Source of the DNA: G964020055 sp964020055
GTDB taxonomy: Bacteria > Pseudomonadota > Alphaproteobacteria > WRAU01 > Hepatincolaceae
Assembly (NCBI GenBank): GCA_964020055.1
Contig: OZ026533.1
Location: 930,001 to 994,000, forward strand
Length of the DNA: 64,000 bases
Reading direction: 5' to 3'
Within the stretch, counting starts at the first letter, position 1, and the number at the start of each line of letters is the position of its first letter. Below, in pieces: positions 35,487 to 44,822 of this stretch. The position numbers and the translations under genes are program-made. The notes under the pieces are model-generated. The model was given only the letters and a program-made list of their open reading frames with translations. It was not told the origin of the DNA and did not search any database.

Positions 35487-36830
35487 TTATGAAATTGCGT
35501 TTTCTAAACGTTCTTTAGTTTTTTCATATCCTAAAATATCTATGATATCTTTAAATTCAGGACCATATGTAAGGCCCGTTAAAGCAATTCTTATAGGATG
35601 AAATAAATTTTTACCCGATAAAGTAGTTTTAGTTTTTATATCAGAAAGCCATTTTGACCATATAATACTGCTCCATTCTTCAGAGTTTGGGATTGTATTT
35701 AAGGCAATTTTTATTATTTCAGGATTATCAGGTACAGTATTTATATTAGAATAAAAAACATTATACCATTTTTCTATATCTTGAAAATTACTTATATTAT
35801 GTTTGATGATATCCCAAAATTTTTCATTTAAACTGATATTTAGTTTTTCCTTAACTGTTTCAAAAATAATTTCAAAAGAATAATTGCTTATAAAATATAA
35901 ATTAAGTTTATTAAGTTTATTATCATCAAATTTTGCTGAAGATTTATTATATTTTTGGATATCAAAATTTTGTGATATTTCTGTTATATCATTATAAATT
36001 ATATTTGTTTCTGAAAGACCTATGCTATACAAATAATTGTTAATTGCCATTGGATCTATGCCTTGTTGTCTTAAATCTTGTAAAGATAAAGAACCTTCTC
36101 TTTTAGAAAAACCAGAACCTGTGCTACTAGTTATTAATGGTAAATGTGCAAATTTAGGAATAGGAGCATTAAGATACTGAAACATTTGTATTTGCAAAGC
36201 TGTATTCACTACATGATCTTCACCTCTAATTATATGAGTTATTTCTGTTTGAATATCATCTAATACAGAAGTTAGTATATATAAATAGCTACCATCTTCA
36301 CGAATTACAACAGGATCGCTTAAATTGCTTCCATTAAAAGATAGTTCACCTTTTATTAAGTCTATCCATTTTATTTCAGTATGATCTATTTTCAATCTAT
36401 AATGTGGTTTTCTACCGCTTGCTTCTAATTTAGAAATATCATCTTGAGTTAGTTTTAATGCCGCTCTATCATATATTGGGGGCTTCCCTTTAGCTAATTG
36501 TAACTTTTTTTTATATTCCAATTCTTCTTTAGTTTCATAACAAGGATAAATTTTATTTTTGTTTTTTAAGTCTTCAAAAAACTCAGAATATATTTTTAAT
36601 CTTTCAGATTGCTTAAAAGTACTATTCCATGATATACCAAGCCATGTTAGATCTTCAAAAACAGCTTTTACATATTCTTCTTTGACTCTATTTATGTCTG
36701 TGTCATCTATTCTTAATATGAATTCACCGTTTAAGTTTTTTGCTAAGAAATAATTTAATACAGCCATTCTTGCATTACCTAAATGCATAAAACCTGTAGG
36801 TGAGGGGGCAAATCTAACTTTTGTTTTCAT
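35487..36830 (-). CDS. gltX: Glutamate--tRNA ligase
   Basis: The 447-residue class I synthetase opens with RFAPSPTGFMHLGNARMA, HLGN being the HIGH motif. The KMSKS-equivalent reads FSKREGSLSL, which is of the form seen in alphaproteobacterial GltX copies that may be non-discriminating for tRNA-Gln. Many alphaproteobacteria carry two GltX proteins and an amidotransferase instead of GlnRS; only one is in this window. Length is slightly below average (about 465). It lies 18 bases after nadE. Confidence 0.95.
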   Translation of the reverse strand: MKTKVRFAPSPTGFMHLGNARMAVLNYFLAKNLNGEFILRIDDTDINRVKEEYVKAVFEDLTWLGISWNSTFKQSERLKIYSEFFEDLKNKNKIYPCYETKEELEYKKKLQLAKGKPPIYDRAALKLTQDDISKLEASGRKPHYRLKIDHTEIKWIDLIKGELSFNGSNLSDPVVIREDGSYLYILTSVLDDIQTEITHIIRGEDHVVNTALQIQMFQYLNAPIPKFAHLPLITSSTGSGFSKREGSLSLQDLRQQGIDPMAINNYLYSIGLSETNIIYNDITEISQNFDIQKYNKSSAKFDDNKLNKLNLYFISNYSFEIIFETVKEKLNISLNEKFWDIIKHNISNFQDIEKWYNVFYSNINTVPDNPEIIKIALNTIPNSEEWSSIIWSKWLSDIKTKTTLSGKNLFHPIRIALTGLTYGPEFKDIIDILGYEKTKERLENAIS

Positions 36831-36848
36831 TTATAACTATTTAATTTA

Positions 36849-38459
36849 TTATTTTGCTAAAGGATAATAAAAATCTTTATCAAATGGTCTGATACTTATT
36901 TTTATACCTATAGCAGATTGGATTCTTTTGTACTGTGAATTATGCAACAATTTGTAAGCTTTTTCAACTAAGTTTACATCAAACTTAATTTTTACATTAT
37001 CTAGAGGAGTTTGTTTTTCAATCAATTCATATAAAATTGCATCTAAAATAGCATATTCCATTAATGAATCTTCATCATTTTGATTGTCTTTTAACTCTGC
37101 ACTTGGTTTTCTGGTTATAGCAAGTTTTGGGATAGGAGATTTAATTTTGGTAATACTGAATTCAGGAATATGTTTGTTACGCCATTTTGATAGTTCGAAT
37201 ACTTGAGTTTTATATAAATCTTTTATTATATTAAAAAAACCACATGTGTCTCCATATAAAGTTGAATATCCTGTTGCAAGTTCAGATTTATTACCAGTTG
37301 TAAGTAACATAAAATTAGGATTATTGTTTGCAATTGCCATCAATAAATTCCCTCTTATTCTTGCTTGAAGGTTTTCTGCTATGTTATTGTCGTTTAAATT
37401 CATAAAACCAGAAAGAGCTTTGTCGTACTGATTTAAAGTATCAGAAATTGGTATTTCTATAATTTTTATACCTAATTTTTCTTTTATTTCATTTATAACA
37501 AAAATACTTTCTTCCGAGGTATATTTAGATGGCATAGACACACCTATAATATTTTCGCTTCCTAATGCATCTGCTGCTATTGCTGCTGTAAGAGTACTAT
37601 CTATTCCACCTGAGATACCAATTATGACACCTTTAAAATTACATTTTTTAATAAAGTCTCGCGTTCCTTTGATTAAAACATTATAAACTAATGCTAATTT
37701 GTCTTCTGAATAATACAAAGGCTTAACTACGGTTAATTCTTTATTATTATATGTACATGTAACGACATCTTCTTTAGCATGCTTCAAAACAGATACAAGT
37801 TCAGAATTTTTATTTAAAATAATTGAAGAACCATCGAAAACTAAATTATCTGAGCTACCAACAGAATTTAAATAAATGTTTGGTACATTAATTATTTCTT
37901 GTGCATTTTTTAAAATTTCTAATCTAGTTTGATGTTTATTGATCTCAAAAGGAGATGCATTCAAAGATATCAAAAGTTCAGGATTAAGATCTTTTAATTC
38001 TTGAATTTTATCTGCTCTCCAAACATCTTCGCAAATCACAATTGCAATTTTGGTGTTTTTTATTGTGATTATATTGTTTGTATCTAATTTTACATCGTAA
38101 TAACGACTTTCATTAAAAATACCATATGTTGCCAATCTAGATTTGTAGATTATATGTTCTATTTTTTTATTTTTTATAATAAAACAACAGTTGTAACATA
38201 TGTTATTTTCTACATAAGCGGTAGATAAAGCTAAGGTTTTTTCATTTGTTATATTAACTATATCTTGAATTGCTTTTTGAGTGTTTTTTTGAAATGTTTC
38301 ATCAAAAAAATGATCTAAAGCAGTATAAGAAGTTAAAAAGCTTTCTGGAGTTAAAATCAAATCTGCTTCTGAGTTATTGTAGTACTCTATTATTTTATTT
38401 TTGTTAAATTCAATATCTGCAATTTTAGCTTCAATTTGTAGTAATTCTATTTTAATCAT
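36849..38459 (-). CDS. nadE: Glutamine-dependent NAD+ synthetase
   Basis: NadE converts nicotinate adenine dinucleotide to NAD. The 536-residue form has an N-terminal nitrilase glutaminase domain (about 1-245) with the triad Glu (LTPESFL), Lys (KSRLATYG) and Cys (VICEDVW). A C-terminal synthetase domain follows, with the ATP pyrophosphatase loop ISGGIDSTLTAA and LLTTGNKSELATGYSTLYGD. Both halves look intact. It sits 28 bases after the nicotinate phosphoribosyltransferase-like gene, so the two steps of a salvage route share one transcript. Confidence 0.96.
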   Translation of the reverse strand: MIKIELLQIEAKIADIEFNKNKIIEYYNNSEADLILTPESFLTSYTALDHFFDETFQKNTQKAIQDIVNITNEKTLALSTAYVENNICYNCCFIIKNKKIEHIIYKSRLATYGIFNESRYYDVKLDTNNIITIKNTKIAIVICEDVWRADKIQELKDLNPELLISLNASPFEINKHQTRLEILKNAQEIINVPNIYLNSVGSSDNLVFDGSSIILNKNSELVSVLKHAKEDVVTCTYNNKELTVVKPLYYSEDKLALVYNVLIKGTRDFIKKCNFKGVIIGISGGIDSTLTAAIAADALGSENIIGVSMPSKYTSEESIFVINEIKEKLGIKIIEIPISDTLNQYDKALSGFMNLNDNNIAENLQARIRGNLLMAIANNNPNFMLLTTGNKSELATGYSTLYGDTCGFFNIIKDLYKTQVFELSKWRNKHIPEFSITKIKSPIPKLAITRKPSAELKDNQNDEDSLMEYAILDAILYELIEKQTPLDNVKIKFDVNLVEKAYKLLHNSQYKRIQSAIGIKISIRPFDKDFYYPLAK

Positions 38460-38487
38460 TTTTGTATTTTTATTTTATATGTGAATA

Positions 38488-39639
38488 TTAAGATTTTTTA
38501 TTATATTCTTGCCATTCTTTTATCAAATTTTCTCGACCCAACTTTACTTGTAGTTCTCCATTATAAGATATTATATCTGCAGTTGCAAATACTTCTCCCC
38601 ATGTTTTAGGTAAAGTAGAACCTGTACCTATGATATCTATTGGAGGATTGAATGAACATATTACTTTACATTTATCTAAATCAAACCCAGAGCTTGCAAC
38701 TATGCCAACTTCAGCAAAACCATTAGATACCAGTTTTTCTTTCAAATAATATATTGCAGCAATGGAAACCCCTTTGCCTATTATATGTTCTAAGTCTTTT
38801 TCTGTATAATCTGTAATTTTAAAATCAGGATGATATTTTTTTATTGTATCAATAGATTTTTTACTATCAAGACCTTCTAAATATCTATTTTTATGAGTAT
38901 CTATTCTAACAGCAAGATTTTTCATGTTCATGATTTTAGAAAAAAAGTTACAAACTTCTAAAGCATCGGTTACTTCTTTTCCAAAATAATCTACTAAAAC
39001 AGTCAATTTATCTTTTTTATAAGTATTATGAAACATTTTTGCTGCTTCTAAAGTAGATTTACTATAACCTATCAGAGAATGAGGCATAGTACCAAAAGCA
39101 TCTCTATCTTCAAAGTATTGAGTAGATGATTTTATACTTGTACCTAAAAATCCTTTAGATTTATATTTTACTTTAGCTGCATTTGAACCTACAGAAACTC
39201 CATATTCTGCCATATTAGCCATTTCTGGAGTTGCACAATGTCTAGCTAACATGGAAACAAAAGAAATATTTGGCAAATACTTACACATATTATAAGCATT
39301 GTAAGCACAAATACAAGGTAACCCTATTTTTTGTAAAATTAGAGTTTCTAGTTCAGAAAGTGCAATTAAAGAACCTTCTATGAAAAACAAACATTTTTCT
39401 GCCTTAACAAAATCGCCTTCTTTGTAGTTTTCATATATATTTATATCAAACCCATTATCTATTGCATAGTTTTTGATTAAATCTATAGCAAGTTTACAGC
39501 TATAAATTATATCTTTTCTTAAAAAAACAGCATAAATTACTTTTTTATCTCCATTATGCTCGACTATTTTTTTAGTTTTTGTAAAATAAACATCTGTATT
39601 ATTGGTTATATGTGTTTTAGAAAAAGCATGTTTTGACAT
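38488..39639 (-). CDS. Nicotinate phosphoribosyltransferase-family protein
   Basis: The 383-residue protein resembles the type II phosphoribosyltransferase fold of nicotinate or nicotinamide phosphoribosyltransferases. Landmarks are FLGTSIKSSTQYFEDRD, GTMPHSLIGYS, VRIDTHKNR and IDIIGTGSTLP near the end. The inferred reaction is nicotinate plus PRPP to nicotinate mononucleotide in the cytoplasm. Adjacent nadE supports this. It is somewhat short compared with PncB (about 400-440) and shows the archaeal-type sequence style rather than E. coli PncB. Substrate choice (nicotinate or nicotinamide) cannot be fixed from sequence. Confidence 0.82.
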   Translation of the reverse strand: MSKHAFSKTHITNNTDVYFTKTKKIVEHNGDKKVIYAVFLRKDIIYSCKLAIDLIKNYAIDNGFDINIYENYKEGDFVKAEKCLFFIEGSLIALSELETLILQKIGLPCICAYNAYNMCKYLPNISFVSMLARHCATPEMANMAEYGVSVGSNAAKVKYKSKGFLGTSIKSSTQYFEDRDAFGTMPHSLIGYSKSTLEAAKMFHNTYKKDKLTVLVDYFGKEVTDALEVCNFFSKIMNMKNLAVRIDTHKNRYLEGLDSKKSIDTIKKYHPDFKITDYTEKDLEHIIGKGVSIAAIYYLKEKLVSNGFAEVGIVASSGFDLDKCKVICSFNPPIDIIGTGSTLPKTWGEVFATADIISYNGELQVKLGRENLIKEWQEYNKKS

Positions 39640-39652
39640 AAGATACCTAAAG

Positions 39653-40798
39653 TTATTTATTTATAAATAAATTGTTGATTTTGTCTGCAATATTTAAGCT
39701 TTGTTCATAATTTAACCTAGGATCGCAAAGGCTTTTATAATTTTCGCTTAAATATTCCATATCTAGATCTGAGTTTATACATTCTAATACCTTATCTGGT
39801 GTGGCTTCTAAATGTATACCTGCAAAATATAAAGAGTTATTTGTTAAAACCTCATAAAAATTTTGGACTTCTTCTATAATACTTTTTATTTTACGTGTTT
39901 TTAAATTATTTACACCTTTTATAGTATTGCCATGCATTGGATCTACCATCCAAATCACATTTAGATTTTTATCTTGCAATTGTTTTACAATGTTAGATAA
40001 TTTTGCAAATATATCTTTATGACCAAATCTGCAAATAAAAATTATTTTTCCTTTTTCATTATTAGGATTTAATTTATAAAAAACTTCTAATATACTTTCT
40101 GCAGTATCATCTTCGCCAATTTTTATACCTATAGGATTTGCTATGCCTCTTAAATATTCCACATGCCCGGAATTTAAAGATTTTGTTCTATAGCCTAACC
40201 ATAGCATATGAGCAGAAGTGTTATAATATTTATTACTTATATATTTAGTATGTGCACTTTCATAAGGTAAAATCAAACATTCATGCGAAGTATATATGTC
40301 ACTGTTTAGTGAATTAATATAATCAATAGTTTTTTGAGAGGCCTCTAAAGCTTGTAAAAACCTGTCTGGATTAGGGTTTTCTCTGTTTTGGTAGCTATGT
40401 AGTAAATCTCCTTTATAGGTGTTTTGTTCTAGGCCATTTATGATTTCTTTATCAGAACTACGAGGTTTGCTATATTGACCTGCTATACGACCAATTTTTA
40501 TAATTTCTTTATTAGTATTTTTTTTTATGTGCTTTGCTATATCATCTATTAATTTTATTCTACTTATGACACTTTCTAAAGTTGCTTGAGAAAATGTTTC
40601 TGCACACTCACCAATTTGGATTATAAAACTATTATTTATAGATATATTAGATAGTTTTTGTTTTAAATTTTCAATATCTTTACTATCTACAATGTCTTTG
40701 GAATTAATAAATTTTGATACTTCAGTTAACTTTTCTATATCATAATTTGGAATATATTTAGTTTCATAGTTTTTCCAAGAATCCTTATTCCATTTCAT
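39653..40798 (-). CDS. Class II 3-deoxy-D-arabino-heptulosonate 7-phosphate (DAHP) synthase
   Basis: This enzyme joins phosphoenolpyruvate and erythrose 4-phosphate in the first step of the shikimate pathway. Class II landmarks are clear: FIIQIGECAETFS with metal ligand Cys65, IIKIGRIAGQYSKPRS, HECLILPYE, VIWMVDPMHGNT, GIHLE and CDPRLNYEQSL. The usual length is about 450, while this protein has 381 residues, with a short N-terminus and less regulatory insertion. It overlaps the preceding gene by 14 bases and precedes the nicotinate enzyme by 13. No other aromatic-pathway gene is in the window. Confidence 0.93.
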   Translation of the reverse strand: MKWNKDSWKNYETKYIPNYDIEKLTEVSKFINSKDIVDSKDIENLKQKLSNISINNSFIIQIGECAETFSQATLESVISRIKLIDDIAKHIKKNTNKEIIKIGRIAGQYSKPRSSDKEIINGLEQNTYKGDLLHSYQNRENPNPDRFLQALEASQKTIDYINSLNSDIYTSHECLILPYESAHTKYISNKYYNTSAHMLWLGYRTKSLNSGHVEYLRGIANPIGIKIGEDDTAESILEVFYKLNPNNEKGKIIFICRFGHKDIFAKLSNIVKQLQDKNLNVIWMVDPMHGNTIKGVNNLKTRKIKSIIEEVQNFYEVLTNNSLYFAGIHLEATPDKVLECINSDLDMEYLSENYKSLCDPRLNYEQSLNIADKINNLFINK

Positions 40799-41708
40799 TT
40801 CTAAAATCCACGTTAGTATAATGATTGTTTAGAAAATACATAGAAAAAATAGCTTCTATACCATGTATCTGTAATAAAGATGTGGCTTTTATAGCTTCGG
40901 ATGCAGTAACAGAATTATATAAAATGGTATTCAAATAATTTTCGGATAAAGCAAGTAATTTATTTGATCCTAGTAAATTTATAGTTTTTATATAATATGA
41001 GGGTAAATTACCTATAGTATGATCAATATCACAATATGCTATAGATTTTTTAACAAGGCTATTCAATTTGATAGTAAATTTATTACATGCTTGGATTTGC
41101 TTATTGAATAAATCTAAATCTATTGCTTTTAAAACCAGTTCCGATAAATTTTCAGAGCTTATATAAAAAATTTCATTGTCTTCTGAAAAAGAAGGAGTTT
41201 TTTTATATATATAAATACAATTATAAATATCTAATAAAAGACTATCTTTTTTAGATAAAATTGTATTTATATTTATAATCATAGATTGTGGTAAGTCTTT
41301 TAATTTATCAATTAATGGATTTATTGTTCTTATTGTAGAAGAAAGTTTGATATCTTTTGCTGCAGGAACAAAACTAACTAAATATTTTTCTTGAAATAGC
41401 CCTTGCTTTAAAAAACTATCTAAAAAACAACATTTTTGAGAAATTTTTGTTGATAAATTATATGGGGTTGGACATGTTAGTAAGTTTATAATGATATCAG
41501 AATTATTAATATATTCCACTATTTGACTATCATTTAATTCTATAACCTTACCTAAACTTATAGAAGAAAAAATTTTAGAATAATGGTTGTGATTATCTAT
41601 ATCTGCAACAATTACATATGCCTGATTATCTATAAGTCTTTGGACTAAATTATGACCAATTGCTTGGTTAAATCCTAAAATTAAAATTGTTTTTTTATGT
41701 ATATTCAT
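40785..41708 (-). CDS. NDUFA9-like NAD(P)-binding protein (atypical SDR)
   Basis: The 307-residue protein has an N-terminal Rossmann start, ILGFNQAIGHNLVQRL, with a degenerate glycine motif (GxxxxxG), then strand-turn patterns YVIVADID and DIIINLL. This layout suits extended or atypical SDR proteins such as the complex I NDUFA9-like family common in alphaproteobacteria. Divergence is strong and the catalytic YxxxK of true SDRs is not apparent. It is the first gene of the minus-strand set running to 32865. The family call is tentative; calling it a nucleotide-binding reductase-like protein is safer. Confidence 0.45.
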   Translation of the reverse strand: MNIHKKTILILGFNQAIGHNLVQRLIDNQAYVIVADIDNHNHYSKIFSSISLGKVIELNDSQIVEYINNSDIIINLLTCPTPYNLSTKISQKCCFLDSFLKQGLFQEKYLVSFVPAAKDIKLSSTIRTINPLIDKLKDLPQSMIININTILSKKDSLLLDIYNCIYIYKKTPSFSEDNEIFYISSENLSELVLKAIDLDLFNKQIQACNKFTIKLNSLVKKSIAYCDIDHTIGNLPSYYIKTINLLGSNKLLALSENYLNTILYNSVTASEAIKATSLLQIHGIEAIFSMYFLNNHYTNVDFRNEME

Positions 41709-41866
41709 TTTAGTCTTTTATTTATATGTGCATATTTAGTATATAATACAATAGTATATTGTTGTGTATATGTTTTAAATAATACCACACAAAAATATTC
41801 TTAGTAAACAGCTATGTTTGCAGTTAAGTTTGTTAAATATAGGGTAATGAAATATTAGGGAAAATA

Positions 41867-42490
41867 ATGAAAAATATAAAAATATTTCTACATAAGGGAG
41901 ATATACCATCTGATGTTGTTGTAGATGAGGAAATTTCGATTGATACAGAAACTATGGGATTGAATTTAAATAGAGATAGGTTATGTTTAATTCAAATCAA
42001 ATGTAGTGCAAATGAAATACATTTAGTACAATTTATTGATAAAGATTATTCAGCACCTAATTTAAAAAAATTATTAAAAAATAATGACATTATCAAAATA
42101 TTTCATTATGCTAGATTTGATATTTTAGCTATTTATCAATATTTAGATGTTTTATGTAATAATGTGTTTTGTACAAAAATAGCATCTAAAATGGTTAGAA
42201 CTTACACTAATAAGCATGGTTTGAAATCACTTGTTAAAAACCTTTTAAATGTCGAATTAGACAAAGAAAAGCAAACTTCAGATTGGGGGGCGTTAGAACT
42301 TACAGAAGAACAATTGTCTTATGCAGCAAGTGATATTATATATTTAAGTAAATTAAAAGCTATATTAGTTGATATGTTGATTAGAGAAAATAGAATGAAC
42401 TTAGCTAATTTATGTTTTCAGTTTTTACCAGCTCGTGCAATTTTAGATTCACTTGGGTTTGATGATGAAAATGATATTTTTAAGCATTAA
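41867..42490 (+). CDS. RNase D-like 3'-5' exonuclease
   Basis: The 207-residue protein has only the DEDD exonuclease domain. Exo I is SIDTETMGL, Exo II includes IIKIFHYARFDILAI, and Exo III is LSYAASDIIYL (DEDDy type). The HRDC domains of full RNase D are missing, as in the short alphaproteobacterial versions. It should trim RNA 3' ends, probably of tRNA or small structured RNAs. It precedes kdsD and the lpt genes, an arrangement familiar from alphaproteobacteria. The 158-base gap upstream is divergent with the NDUFA9-like gene and must hold both promoters. Confidence 0.9.
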   Translation: MKNIKIFLHKGDIPSDVVVDEEISIDTETMGLNLNRDRLCLIQIKCSANEIHLVQFIDKDYSAPNLKKLLKNNDIIKIFHYARFDILAIYQYLDVLCNNVFCTKIASKMVRTYTNKHGLKSLVKNLLNVELDKEKQTSDWGALELTEEQLSYAASDIIYLSKLKAILVDMLIRENRMNLANLCFQFLPARAILDSLGFDDENDIFKH

Positions 42491-42510
42491 AGAATATATT
42501 GAGATTATTT

Positions 42511-43464
42511 ATGGATTCTATCATAGAAATAGCTAAGAAAGTTATTAAAGTAGAAATGCTTGGATTACAAAAATTACATGATAATTTATCAGATGATTTT
42601 AATAATGTTTGTGAATTAATTATCAATACCAAAGGTAAAATAATTTTTACAGGTATGGGTAAATCAGGTCATATAGCAAATAAAATTGTATCTACATTAT
42701 CATCAACAGGTACTCCTTCATTTTTCGTACATCCAGCAGAAGCAACACATGGGGATTTAGGTATGATATCTAAGGATGATGTTGTATTTGCTATCTCCAA
42801 TTCTGGTAATAGTGTTGAACTTCAAGGAATTTTACATTATGTACAAAGATTTAGAATACCTTTAATTGCCATAACAGCCAACAAAAAAAGTCTTCTTGGT
42901 GATTTAGCAGATTATGTTTTATTACTTCCAGAGGCGGAAGAGGCATGTATTTTAGGCTTAGCACCAACAACCTCAACAACAAACACATTAGCTCTTGGTG
43001 ACGCTTTAGCAATTGCTGTATTGCAAATAAGAGGCTTTAAAGCAGAAGATTTTTCAATATTTCATCCTGGAGGCAGCTTAGGTAAAAAATTATTAAAAAT
43101 TGAAGAACTTATGCATACAGAGACTGAAATTCCTTTAATATCTAAAAATGCAATGATGCAAGAAGTTTTGATAGAAATAACTTCCCATAGATTTGGTTGT
43201 ATAGGTATTTTAGATGACAATAATAAATTAATAGGTGTGATAACAGATGGTGATATAAGAAAGAGCATGTCATCTAATTTCTTAGAAAAAAAAATCGAAG
43301 ATGTAATGACTAAAAATTTCTTGTATATCACAAAAGATGATAACACCGCAAAAGCTTTATCTATTATGGAAAAAAATAAGATAACAAATTTATTTGTTTT
43401 AGACAATGCTAAAGTAATAGGTATTGTACATATTCATGATTTACTAAAAATAGGAGTATTGTAA
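42511..43464 (+). CDS. kdsD: Arabinose 5-phosphate isomerase (KdsD/KpsF family)
   Basis: KdsD converts ribulose 5-phosphate to arabinose 5-phosphate for Kdo in LPS. The 317-residue form has a SIS domain (about 30-175) with IIFTGMGKSGHIANKI and FFVHPAEATHGDLGMI. Two CBS motifs follow at about 200-315. An in-frame TTG at 42499 would add four residues, but ATG at 42511 is more natural. It lies just before the fused lptCA gene and lptB, so the cluster joins Kdo supply with LPS export. A kdsC phosphatase is not seen nearby. Confidence 0.95.
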   Translation: MDSIIEIAKKVIKVEMLGLQKLHDNLSDDFNNVCELIINTKGKIIFTGMGKSGHIANKIVSTLSSTGTPSFFVHPAEATHGDLGMISKDDVVFAISNSGNSVELQGILHYVQRFRIPLIAITANKKSLLGDLADYVLLLPEAEEACILGLAPTTSTTNTLALGDALAIAVLQIRGFKAEDFSIFHPGGSLGKKLLKIEELMHTETEIPLISKNAMMQEVLIEITSHRFGCIGILDDNNKLIGVITDGDIRKSMSSNFLEKKIEDVMTKNFLYITKDDNTAKALSIMEKNKITNLFVLDNAKVIGIVHIHDLLKIGVL

Positions 43465-43494
43465 TTTATCTTTTAAATAAATGCATATAATCTG

Positions 43495-44820
43495 ATGAGC
43501 TATACTAAAATATATTTTATAATTAAAAAATTTTTTTTATATTTAACAATCAGTATTTTTTGCTCAGTTATAATTTGGTTGTTATTCTATTATATATTTT
43601 TAAATAACAAAATAACAAATATAAAAGATATTTTTTCTTTTAATATAAGTAATAAGAATATAAAACCTTTTATTATTTCAGGAATATCTGACAGCGGGTT
43701 ATTGTATTATATTACTTCTGTTAAAAGTAGTAATTACGTACAAAATATTATAAATAAAGAAAATATTTCACTACAACAACCATATTTTAAAGTTATTTTA
43801 AAAAATGGCCTGCAAATTAATTCAAATTCTAAAGAAGGAACTATAGATAATTCATCAAAAATATTTTTGATGAAAAATAACGTTAGGTTTTTTCAAACTG
43901 AGAAAAAATTTGTAGTGACAGAAGCTGTTAGAATTGATCTTCAAAATAAAAATTTAATTTCGCATGAGCCGACATTTGCTTTATATGAAAATATCGAACT
44001 TAATTCTAAAGGATTTTATATTGATACTGAAAAATCTTACATAAATATTTTTGGATCTTATAAAATTCAAACTAAAAAAGATAAACTATTACAAATATCG
44101 GCAAAAGGTAATTTAGTATTTGATTTATTAAATAAAATAATTATCACCAATGATACTTTTCATTTACAAATATCTAATTTGAATATAAGTGCAAAGGAAG
44201 CAAAGATATGGTATATAAATTTTGACAATCTTGAATATAATTTACGTAATAACTTGTATAGTAATTTTAAAAGAATAGAACTTAATGATAATATTACTAT
44301 TAAATTTAATGATTCAGTTTTGACAGCTGATCAGTATATTAATGATACAGCTAAAAATATTATGATTCTACGTTCAAAAAATAACATAGTTAAATATGAA
44401 AATCCTAAAATTATCCTTACAAGTAATCAAAGATTTGAGTATCTGTATAAAAATAATTTGTTAGTTGCTAGAGGTAAACCTGTTTTTTATATAAAAAACT
44501 CTGCAAATGAAATATCTTATCAAATATCACAAGATATAATATCTGCAACAATTGATAATAATAATAAGATACAAAAAGTAGAGTCTTTTGATAATATAAC
44601 TATAAAATATCAAAATACAATAATTAAAGCAGATTATGTGAAATATGATTCTGATTTTTCGACCATAATTGCAGAAGATAATATAAATATTATAGAAGGG
44701 AATACAAATTTAACTGGCTGTAGTTTGATTATCAATTTAAAAAATAATAATACAAGACTAATACCATGCGAAAATCAGGAGAAATTAAGTGTATCTAAGA
44801 ATAATATAGCACAGGATTAA
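43495..44820 (+). CDS. Apparent LptC-LptA fusion for LPS transport
   Basis: One 441-residue frame occupies the place where other bacteria have separate lptC and lptA between kdsD and lptB. Residues 1-10 are basic and 12-34 form one membrane helix, as in LptC. Residues about 57-190 resemble the LptC beta-jellyroll, for example EGTIDNSSKIFLMKNNVRF. From about 195 to 430 the sequence looks like LptA (OstA), with repeated strand patterns such as NISAKEAKIWY, VLTADQYINDT and TIIKADYVKYD. It also carries the ending INIIEGNTNLTGCSLIINL. The stop is two bases before the lptB GTG. I read it as a membrane-anchored periplasmic bridge. Similarity is by pattern, not by alignment. Confidence 0.7.
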   Translation: MSYTKIYFIIKKFFLYLTISIFCSVIIWLLFYYIFLNNKITNIKDIFSFNISNKNIKPFIISGISDSGLLYYITSVKSSNYVQNIINKENISLQQPYFKVILKNGLQINSNSKEGTIDNSSKIFLMKNNVRFFQTEKKFVVTEAVRIDLQNKNLISHEPTFALYENIELNSKGFYIDTEKSYINIFGSYKIQTKKDKLLQISAKGNLVFDLLNKIIITNDTFHLQISNLNISAKEAKIWYINFDNLEYNLRNNLYSNFKRIELNDNITIKFNDSVLTADQYINDTAKNIMILRSKNNIVKYENPKIILTSNQRFEYLYKNNLLVARGKPVFYIKNSANEISYQISQDIISATIDNNNKIQKVESFDNITIKYQNTIIKADYVKYDSDFSTIIAEDNINIIEGNTNLTGCSLIINLKNNNTRLIPCENQEKLSVSKNNIAQD

Positions 44821-44822
44821 AA

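Noticed and set aside
41709..41866. CtrA or DnaA sites in the divergent NDUFA9-like/RNase D gap
   Set aside because: One TTAA pair is present but at a 5-base rather than 7-base spacing, and a CACA-containing stretch has only a partial match to the DnaA box. Neither is better than chance in this composition.
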